Assembly: GCA_020350845.1 (NCBI GenBank)
Contig: CP070725.1
Span: 1,085,163 to 1,103,822, forward strand
DNA length: 18,660 nt
Reading direction: 5' to 3'
Source: Candidatus Bipolaricaulota bacterium
Lineage (GTDB): Bacteria; Bipolaricaulota; Bipolaricaulia; UBA7950; UBA9294
The number at the start of each line of letters is the position of its first letter. The stretch's first letter is position 1. This document shows positions 14,097 to 18,660 of this stretch, one piece after another. The position numbers and the translations under genes are program-made. The notes below the pieces were generated by a model, which was given only the letters and a program-made list of their open reading frames with translations, did not search any database and was not told the DNA's origin.

Positions 14097-14969
14097 CTAG
14101 TCCGCGCCGCCGGGTGGGCCAACCCCCGCGCTCGGTGGCCGCGACGGCGGGGGCCACGTCGGACGGCCGGCTCGGATGTCGGATGCGATCGCCGGGACGA
14201 GGAGCAGGGCGAGACCCCAGCCGGCCGCCCACAACGCGGCGTAGAGCACGACACTGCCAGGGTGCGCCGCCGTCGGCCACGCCCCCTCGGCAAGACGGAG
14301 AAGCGAGATCACGAGTCCGGCTCCGGGGATCGCCGTGAAGAAGGACAGCAACGGCCTTCCTGGCACGGACGGCAGGGCACCCGCCGCCCGCGCCTCGCGG
14401 GCGAGCGTCCCCTGCGTCACGAGCCACGTCACCAGCCACCCGGCGGCGAGCATTGCGGGCAGTTCGATCGCCAGTGCTCTTCCCCCGAGCCCATGGACGA
14501 TGACCGCGGCCCCAGCCGCCCCCACGATGGGGCCCGTCGCCCAGTGCATGGCGCCGCAGACCACGCGCACGACACGCGAGTCACGCCGAAGGGTCCCGAG
14601 GGCGTGCAGCCGACCGTAGGGGAAGTAGGCGATCGCCCCGAGCGGCCCGAAGACCACGGTCATCAGCACCCACACGAGATAGACCGGCCACGGAGCGCGC
14701 CGCGCGTGAGCGACGTCTCCGATGACCGCGCCGACCGACGCCAGCGAGAGGACGATCCAGATCAGCAGGAGGCGATCCACGATGTGCGCCGTCGCCTCCC
14801 CCATCGACGCTCGAACGTCGTCGGGAAGCACGACCGTCGCCATCAGCCACGAGGAGGCCGCAGGCGAGGACGGCGTCTGCGCCGCTTGCCCGTGGAGGAG
14901 TGCTACGCCCACGAAGAGGACCCCGAGGGCAAGGCAAACCGCTGCCGCGAACCGTTCCCGCCGCGCCAT
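14097..14969 (-). CDS. polytopic membrane protein, about seven helices, unknown function
   Basis: 290 aa. Hydrophobic segments lie near residues 8-26, 66-85, 95-116, 137-160, 168-187, 208-226 and 240-262. The loop after the first helix (about 30-62) is polar and probably outside the cell. The segment VWVLMTVVFGPLGAIAYFPYGR resembles the phospholipase D-nuclease N-terminal or PLDc_N type hairpin, where a helix is followed by a Pro-Gly turn, but I cannot assign the family. The cytosolic end is Pro-rich (TWPPPSRPPSAGVGPP). The ATG at 14969 has only a weak GGGCGGG ahead of it. It is divergent from the nitrilase gene and is the first gene of the minus-strand series that continues through the DOMON gene. 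Confidence 0.78.
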   Translation of the reverse strand: MARRERFAAAVCLALGVLFVGVALLHGQAAQTPSSPAASSWLMATVVLPDDVRASMGEATAHIVDRLLLIWIVLSLASVGAVIGDVAHARRAPWPVYLVWVLMTVVFGPLGAIAYFPYGRLHALGTLRRDSRVVRVVCGAMHWATGPIVGAAGAAVIVHGLGGRALAIELPAMLAAGWLVTWLVTQGTLAREARAAGALPSVPGRPLLSFFTAIPGAGLVISLLRLAEGAWPTAAHPGSVVLYAALWAAGWGLALLLVPAIASDIRAGRPTWPPPSRPPSAGVGPPGGAD

Positions 14970-14981
14970 GTCCCGCCCGCG

Positions 14982-14987
14982 ATGATA
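14982..14987 (-). promoter_or_regulatory. possible -10 box of the polytopic membrane gene
   Basis: TATCAT on the minus strand ends 12 bases before the ATG at 14969. Transcription would start about six bases before the ATG, leaving a very short leader. The same hexamer is used at 6880-6885 and 6957-6962. Confidence 0.4.
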
Positions 14988-15049
14988 GGTGGCGTCGCGG
15001 GCGACGACAACGCCGGGAGCGCCCGGTGGCGCCCTCTCGGCACCGGGAC

Positions 15050-15055
15050 TACTAT
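15050..15055 (+). promoter_or_regulatory. possible -10 box of a leaderless nitrilase mRNA
   Basis: TACTAT ends six bases before the ATG at 15062; the six bases between are all C. A start seven bases after the box would be the A of the ATG. No SD exists before this gene and no convincing -35 is present. Confidence 0.4.
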
Positions 15056-15061
15056 CCCCCC

Positions 15062-15856
15062 ATGCGCGTCGGCTTCGTGCAGACCGAGCCTCGATTCGGA
15101 GAGGTCGCCGAGAACCTCGAACGCGTGCGCGAGTTGCTCGCCGACCCGTCGGCCGATCTCTGGGTCCTCCCGGAGCTCTTCGCCACCGGGTACCAGTTCG
15201 TCTCGCGGGAGGAGGTCGAAGCCCTCGCCGAGCCGATCCCTCATGGAGCGACCGTGGATGCTCTCGTCCGCCTCGCGGAGGAACGGACCTGCCACATCGT
15301 CGCCGGCCTCGCGGAGCGTGGCGAACACGATCGGCTGTACAACACCGCGGTGCTCGTCGGCCCCGGAGGGGTGCTCGCCGGCTATCGCAAGATCCATCTC
15401 TTCGCCGAGGAAAAGCGCTGGTTCCACCCGGGAGACGCGACCTTCCCCGTGGCCGACGTCGGTCAGGCGCGGATCGGGATGATGATCTGCTTCGACCATC
15501 TCTTCCCGGAGTCGGCGCGCACCCTGGCGCTCGCCGGTGCAGACCTCATCGCGCACCCGTCAAACCTGGTAATGCCCGTCTTCGCCCAGGTGACGATGCG
15601 CGCCCGCGCATTGGAGAACGGCGTCTTCACGATCACCGCGAACCGCGTAGGGACTGAGGGAAGAACGGACGTGTCGTTGACCTACACCGGGGAGAGTCAG
15701 ATCGTCGCCCCCGACGGCAACATCCTGGTGAAGGCGCCGGCGATCGGAGAGGCCACGGAGATCGTGAAGATCGACGTGTCGCAGGCCCGAGACAAGGCCG
15801 TGACCGCATGGAACGACCGTCTGCGCGACCGCAGGCCGGAGCTGTACGCCGTCTGA
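15062..15856 (+). CDS. nitrilase-superfamily carbon-nitrogen hydrolase
   Basis: 264 aa, the normal single-domain length. The Glu-Lys-Cys triad of the superfamily is complete: Glu38 in LWVLPELFATGY, Lys110 in YRKIHLFAEE and Cys143 in MMICFDHLFPE. The second Glu that aids many amidases is probably in the HLFAEEKRWF loop. Such enzymes hydrolyse amides, N-carbamoyl groups or nitriles in the cytosol; the K-I-H-L-F and CFDHLFPE motifs fit the omega-amidase or N-carbamoyl amidase-like branches, and the substrate is not decided by sequence alone. The ATG at 15062 lacks an SD and may be leaderless. The thioesterase gene starts 12 bases after its stop, so an amide and a CoA ester of related acids may be processed together; that is inference. 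Confidence 0.92.
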   Translation: MRVGFVQTEPRFGEVAENLERVRELLADPSADLWVLPELFATGYQFVSREEVEALAEPIPHGATVDALVRLAEERTCHIVAGLAERGEHDRLYNTAVLVGPGGVLAGYRKIHLFAEEKRWFHPGDATFPVADVGQARIGMMICFDHLFPESARTLALAGADLIAHPSNLVMPVFAQVTMRARALENGVFTITANRVGTEGRTDVSLTYTGESQIVAPDGNILVKAPAIGEATEIVKIDVSQARDKAVTAWNDRLRDRRPELYAV

Positions 15857-15868
15857 CGGAGGCCGCCG

Positions 15869-16258
15869 ATGCCCTTCGAGTCGGGACAGACCCTCGAACG
15901 CACATATGTTGTCACCGAGGAGCACCTTGCTGTGCGCTACGGAAGCGGCCTCGCGGCCGTCCTCTCCACGCCGGCCCTCGTCGGCTTCTGTGAGGAGACA
16001 GCGCGCCTGCTCGTCGATCGCGATCTGGGTCCCGGCGAACAGTCCGTCGGCGCGTCCTTCGCCGTGCGCCACCTTGCGCCCACGCCGCCGGGGATGTCGA
16101 TCGTCGTCCGTGCGGAGCTCGTGGAGATCGAAGGCCGAAGGCTTCGCTTCACGCTCGAGGCGCGCGACGAAGTGGAGACGATCGCCACCGGCGAGCACGT
16201 CCGCGTCGTCGTCGACGGCGCACGCTTCGCCGCGGACGCCGCCGCGAAATCAGGGTGA
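15869..16258 (+). CDS. FlK-type hotdog acyl-CoA thioesterase
   Basis: 129 aa, the size of the fluoroacetyl-CoA thioesterase (FlK) family. The three catalytic residues of FlK line up with the right spacing: Thr34 in VLSTPALVGF, Glu42 in FCEETARLL and His68 in AVRHLAPTPPGM. The segment SVGASFAVRHLAPTPPGMSI is the family signature. FlK itself removes fluoroacetyl-CoA, but most homologues are general thioesterases of unknown substrate, and nothing else here suggests fluoroacetate metabolism. The ATG follows GGAGG by six bases. It is the second gene of the nitrilase operon. The stretch 16259-16499 after it has no gene; it holds the palindrome, RNA candidate and terminator listed below. Confidence 0.88.
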   Translation: MPFESGQTLERTYVVTEEHLAVRYGSGLAAVLSTPALVGFCEETARLLVDRDLGPGEQSVGASFAVRHLAPTPPGMSIVVRAELVEIEGRRLRFTLEARDEVETIATGEHVRVVVDGARFAADAAAKSG

Positions 16259-16315
16259 AACGCGACGTTCGTCCGGCATCTGTGCGCCCCCTCGCCGGCC
16301 GCTCCCCATGAAATC

Positions 16316-16325
16316 ATCGCGCGAT
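16316..16325. promoter_or_regulatory. 10-bp perfect palindrome upstream of the RNA candidate
   Basis: ATCGCGCGAT is a perfect palindrome ending one base before the possible -35 at 16327. Such a position suits an operator, but the motif is only GC-rich palindrome by itself and may be chance. Confidence 0.3.
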
Positions 16326-16326
16326 C

Positions 16327-16356
16327 TTCACAATCCCCACACATCTCACGGATAGC
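16327..16356 (+). promoter_or_regulatory. possible promoter of the orphan RNA
   Basis: TTCACA (16327-16332) matches five of six -35 positions. GATAGC (16351-16356) is a weak -10 at 18 bases. It would start transcription at about 16361-16363, exactly at the 5' strand of the RNA stem. The -10 is poor, so read-through from the thioesterase gene is an alternative source of this RNA. Confidence 0.35.
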
Positions 16357-16360
16357 GTGC

Positions 16361-16464
16361 AGGAGGAACAGCCGATGTGGGTGGAACGGCTGGACCTCCT
16401 TACAGTAGCCCACCACACCAGCAGGGAGGGGCTCCCAACAGGGGGCTTCTCCTTTTCCTTTTCT
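16361..16464 (+). ncRNA. orphan structured RNA candidate of about 100 nt
   Basis: AGGAGG-AA-CAGCCG (16361-16374) pairs with CGGCTG-GA-CCTCCT (16387-16400): 12 Watson-Crick pairs around a 2x2 AA/GA internal loop, with a 12-base apical loop. In that loop GTGGGT (16377-16382) can pair with GCCCAC (16408-16413), giving an H-type pseudoknot; GGTGG with CCACC (16410-16414) is an alternative. A strong terminator hairpin follows. The downstream genes are on the other strand, so this is not a riboswitch for a following gene. AGGAGG followed after eight bases by an ATG in the loop also looks like a start site, but the frame runs through the terminator without a stop. I recognise no known RNA family. 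It could also be the 3' UTR of the thioesterase mRNA. Confidence 0.5.
16425..16464 (+). terminator. strong intrinsic terminator
   Basis: GGAGGGGCTCCC (16425-16436) pairs with GGGGGCTTCTCC (16441-16452) over 12 positions, nine Watson-Crick and three G-T, closing an AACA tetraloop. It is followed directly by TTTTCCTTTTCT. This is the clearest factor-independent terminator in the window. It ends plus-strand transcription just before the convergent MoaD-like gene, whose stop is at 16500. Confidence 0.85.
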
Positions 16465-16499
16465 ACCCCCGAGCCGTCGTCCGCTCGTCGGCAGGCAGC

Positions 16500-16781
16500 T
16501 CATCCCCCGCCGACGGGAGGAAGCAGCGTGAGACGATCCCCGTCCCGCAGAACGGTCTCGAAGCCCTGGCGGAACGAGGCGTTCCCCCCGTTGATGAGCG
16601 CGTTGATGTGCCTCAGGATCTGCCCGTCGCCGTCGAAGAGGCGCGTGCGAAGCTGCGGATAGCGGGAAGCCAGTGCGTGCATCGCATCCACCACGGAGGC
16701 TCCCGCGGGGAGCTCGAGCGCGAGATCCCGCTCGTCGATCTCGCGCTTGAAGGAGAAGGAGATCTCGACGGCGACGATCAT
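16500..16781 (-). CDS. MoaD/ThiS-family sulfur-carrier protein
   Basis: 93 aa with the ubiquitin-like fold of MoaD and ThiS. The C-terminus is LPPVGGG, giving the terminal Gly-Gly that is adenylated and thiocarboxylated. Internal family marks are LELPAGASVVDAMHALASRY and the strand HINALINGGNAS before DGDRLTLLPPV. MoaD carries sulfur for molybdopterin synthesis; other members serve thiamine, cysteine or tungsten cofactor routes, so the pathway is not fixed. The ATG overlaps the stop of the 8-oxoguanine deaminase gene (ATGA), showing co-translation. It is the last gene of the minus-strand group. A molybdenum-enzyme gene lies at 8298 but there is no other cofactor gene in the window. Confidence 0.88.
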   Translation of the reverse strand: MIVAVEISFSFKREIDERDLALELPAGASVVDAMHALASRYPQLRTRLFDGDGQILRHINALINGGNASFRQGFETVLRDGDRLTLLPPVGGG

Positions 16782-18139
16782 CGGCGGTTCAACCGTTCCG
16801 AGATCTCGTTCTGGCGGCGGATCAGCGCATCGAGGTCACCGTCCAGAAGGCGTCCCTCCTCGACACGCAGCGTGCCGTCGACCATCGCCAGCGAGACACG
16901 ATCGGCAGCGCAGTGCACGATCGCCGCTACGGGGTCGGTTCGAGCGCCGGCGAACGCGATGTCGTGGAGGTCGAAGGCGATCAGGTCCGCCGCCTTCCCC
17001 GGCTCGATCGAGCCGATCCGATCATCCCTCCCCAGAACCTCGGCTCCCCCCCGCGTCGCCAGAAAGAGGCTGTCGCGCGCCGAAAGCGCATCCGCCCCGA
17101 CGCCCACTCGCTGAAGGAGCATCGCCTGGCGCACTTCGCGGATCATGTTCGAGCTATCGTTGCTCGCCGAGCCGTCGACGGCAAGGCTCACGTGGACCCC
17201 GGCGTCGGCGAGTCGGCGGATCGGCGAGATCCCCGAGCCGAGGGCCATGTTCGAACTCGGGCAGTGAGACATGCCGGCGCCGGCTGCCCCCAGTTTGCCG
17301 ATGTCGTCGTCGCTCACGTGAACGACATGTGCGAACCAGGCGTCGTCGCGGAGCCATCCCAGCTCCTCCATGAGATCCACGGGGCGCGCCCCACGCGACG
17401 CGAGGCAGAACGCTTCCTCGTCCTCGGTCTCCGCAAGATGGGTGTGGAGCAGCACACCGTACTCGTCAGCAAGCGACGTGGAGGCACGCATGAGGTCGTC
17501 CGTCACGGAGAACGGCGAGCACGGGGCGATCGCCACGCGAACCATTGCCGATGGATCGCGGTCATGGTAGCGCTCGATCACGCGCTGGCAGTCGGCGAGG
17601 ATCGTATCCTCGTCTTGGACCACGCTGTCCGGCGGGAGCCCGCCGTCCTTCTTCGACAGCGACATCGATCCGCGACAGGGATGGAAGCGAATCCCGGTGC
17701 GCGTCGCCCCCTCGATCTCGGCGTCGAAGATGTCGGGATGGTCCTCGGGGAACACGTAGAAGTGGTCCGAGCTCGTCGTCGCCCCGGAGAGAAGAAGCTC
17801 ACTGCAGGCGATCGAGGCACTCACTCGAACAGCGTCCGGGTCGATCCGTTTCCACCGCTCGTAGAGGAAGGTCAGCCAGTCGAACAGTTCCTTGTCTGCC
17901 GCGCCGGGCACATTCCGGAAGAGCGTCTGATAGAAGTGGTGATGCGTGTTGACCATCCCCGGGAGGAGGATCTTGTCGCGCCCGTCGATCACCCGATCCG
18001 GAGAAGGCCATGTCTCGTCGGGCTCGCCGACCGCGACGATCGAGCGGTCTTCGACGAGCACCGAGCCGCCGCCGATCTCACGGCGGCCGGCGTCCATGGT
18101 GACCACGACGTCGAAGCGATCGAAGCGCGTCGTGGTCAT
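16778..18139 (-). CDS. 8-oxoguanine deaminase, amidohydrolase superfamily
   Basis: 453 aa, the normal length. The protein has the HxH metal motif H66-H-H68 in GMVNTHHHFYQTLFRN, His234 and Glu237 in LLHTHLAETEDE, His271 in AWFAHVVH and Asp322 in LAVDGSASNDSSNM. The stretch CRGSMSLSKKDGGLPPDSVV and the block HCPSSNMALGSGISPI are characteristic of the 8-oxoguanine deaminase branch, which converts 8-oxoguanine to urate and ammonia; guanine or S-adenosylhomocysteine deaminases differ there. The substrate call is therefore fairly strong, though related SsnA- or TrzN/AtzA-type enzymes share much of the fold. It begins three bases after the M42 peptidase stop and overlaps the MoaD-like gene by four bases, forming one operon. 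A purine-oxidising molybdenum enzyme often lies near such genes, but none is visible here. Confidence 0.9.
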   Translation of the reverse strand: MTTTRFDRFDVVVTMDAGRREIGGGSVLVEDRSIVAVGEPDETWPSPDRVIDGRDKILLPGMVNTHHHFYQTLFRNVPGAADKELFDWLTFLYERWKRIDPDAVRVSASIACSELLLSGATTSSDHFYVFPEDHPDIFDAEIEGATRTGIRFHPCRGSMSLSKKDGGLPPDSVVQDEDTILADCQRVIERYHDRDPSAMVRVAIAPCSPFSVTDDLMRASTSLADEYGVLLHTHLAETEDEEAFCLASRGARPVDLMEELGWLRDDAWFAHVVHVSDDDIGKLGAAGAGMSHCPSSNMALGSGISPIRRLADAGVHVSLAVDGSASNDSSNMIREVRQAMLLQRVGVGADALSARDSLFLATRGGAEVLGRDDRIGSIEPGKAADLIAFDLHDIAFAGARTDPVAAIVHCAADRVSLAMVDGTLRVEEGRLLDGDLDALIRRQNEISERLNRR

Positions 18140-18142
18140 CGA

Positions 18143-18660
18143 TCAGACGCCGAGATCGACGCGGTCCGCCGTCTCGAGGAACGCCGCGAGCAGCGCGATG
18201 TTCGCTTCGAGGTCGTCCCCGTGGGCCGTCTCCACGACGGAGTGGACGTAGCGCACGGGGAGCGAGAGCGTGATCGGCGCGGCTCCCTCCTGGGCCAGCT
18301 GCAGCGCTCCGGCGTCGGTTCCACCGCGCGGGAGGATCTCCATCTGGTACGGGATCTTCCGCTCTTCGGCGAGCTCCCGCATGAAACGCACGAGTGCAGG
18401 ATGGGAGATCGACGCAGAGTCCTTGATCTTGATCGCCACCCCGCCGCCCAGTCGGGTCACGTGCTCGTGTTCCTGCGCCCCGGGGACATCCACGGCGAGG
18501 GTCACGTCGAGGGCGACGGCGATCTCCGGCCGCACCGCGAAGCCCGCCACGCGCGCCCCACGGAGCCCGACCTCTTCCTGTGTCGTGCCGACGATGGTGA
18601 GGTCACAGGCGACCGACTTCGCCCGTCGCAGCGCCTCGATCGCGACATACAGGCCCGCCC
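18143..18660 (-). CDS. M42-family aminopeptidase, partial
   Basis: The last 172 codons are in the window; the N-terminus lies beyond its right edge. The frame opens with AGLYVAIEALRRAKS and continues through TTQEEVGLRGARVAG, in which the Glu-Glu pair is the catalytic base and metal ligand of M42 peptidases. Further marks are ALDVTLAVDVPG (metal Asp), then LPRGGTDAGALQLAQEGA and the final His ligand in LPVRYVHSVVETAH. M42 enzymes (TET, FrvX, endoglucanase-named members) are self-assembling dodecameric aminopeptidases with two metal ions, acting on short peptides in the cytosol. The family is clear; residue preference (Glu, Lys or Leu) is not. It is the first gene in the window of the operon with the 8-oxoguanine deaminase and MoaD-like genes. 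Confidence 0.9.
   Translation of the reverse strand, partial: AGLYVAIEALRRAKSVACDLTIVGTTQEEVGLRGARVAGFAVRPEIAVALDVTLAVDVPGAQEHEHVTRLGGGVAIKIKDSASISHPALVRFMRELAEERKIPYQMEILPRGGTDAGALQLAQEGAAPITLSLPVRYVHSVVETAHGDDLEANIALLAAFLETADRVDLGV

Noticed and set aside
12868..15482. Long plus-strand frames opposite the DOMON, beta-rich and polytopic membrane genes
   Set aside because: Composition is Arg/His/Glu-rich with no domain, while the minus strand gives signal peptides, membrane helices, SD sites and coupled starts.
16375..16662. ATG with SD spacing in the RNA loop, reading MWVERLDLLTV
   Set aside because: The frame runs through the strong terminator at 16425-16464 with no stop before it and then lies antisense to the MoaD-like gene. 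It would be a non-stop message.
1..18660. tRNA genes, CRISPR repeats, insertion sequences
   Set aside because: No T-loop-like motif with a matching acceptor stem, no regularly spaced repeats and no transposase or terminal inverted repeats were seen by eye on either strand.

Overview
The window is GC-rich bacterial DNA, tightly packed with ordinary metabolic, envelope and maintenance genes. Intergenic gaps are short, stop/start overlaps (ATGA, GTGA) are frequent, and Shine-Dalgarno (SD) sites are of the AGGAGG type. I see no insertion sequence, integrase, phage gene, CRISPR array, tRNA or rRNA. Many products are exported or membrane-bound. The taxon cannot be fixed from the sequence; a GC-rich environmental lineage is likely, and anything narrower would be a guess.

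Layout. (1) 1-1295 (+): the end of a PfkB-type sugar kinase, overlapped by a D-2-hydroxyacid dehydrogenase. (2) 1320-3814 (-): MtfA-like metallopeptidase, OsmC-like protein, a membrane-anchored unknown and LemA. (3) 3888-6817 (-): a NapH-type membrane ferredoxin, an exported unknown with a C-terminal membrane helix, and an exported transglutaminase-like protein. A doubtful 43-codon ORF may sit between the first two. (4) 6971-9002 (+): an MFS permease, then a membrane-anchored sulfite-oxidase-fold molybdenum enzyme. (5) 9011-10701 (-): an exported arylsulfotransferase-like beta-propeller and a SAM methyltransferase with overlapping ends. (6) 10863-11590 (+): a lipoprotein rhodanese and a YHS metal-binding protein. 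(7) 11643-14969 (-): a polytopic membrane protein, an exported beta-rich protein, an unlisted 28-residue Cys-rich small ORF, a membrane-anchored DOMON protein, TrmO and a small membrane protein. (8) 15062-16258 (+): a nitrilase-family amidase and an FlK-type thioesterase. (9) 16327-16464 (+): an orphan structured RNA candidate with its own possible promoter and a strong intrinsic terminator. (10) 16500-18660 (-): M42 aminopeptidase (partial), 8-oxoguanine deaminase and a MoaD/ThiS-like sulfur carrier.

How the genes may work together. Several modules point to redox and sulfur chemistry at the envelope: the NapH-like ferredoxin, the molybdenum enzyme, the lipoprotein rhodanese with its YHS partner, and the DOMON protein. 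The MoaD-like gene could feed molybdopterin synthesis for the molybdenum enzyme. These links are inferred from position and family only.

The two least expected signals are the RNA candidate at about 16361-16464 and the Cys-rich 28-residue ORF at 13488-13574. The RNA has a 12-bp stem whose loop can pair downstream as a pseudoknot, followed by a 12-bp terminator stem and a T-run. The small ORF has a good SD site and shares an ATGA overlap with the DOMON gene. A third pattern is that several genes without an SD site have a TANNNT box 6-8 nt before the ATG, which suggests leaderless mRNAs.
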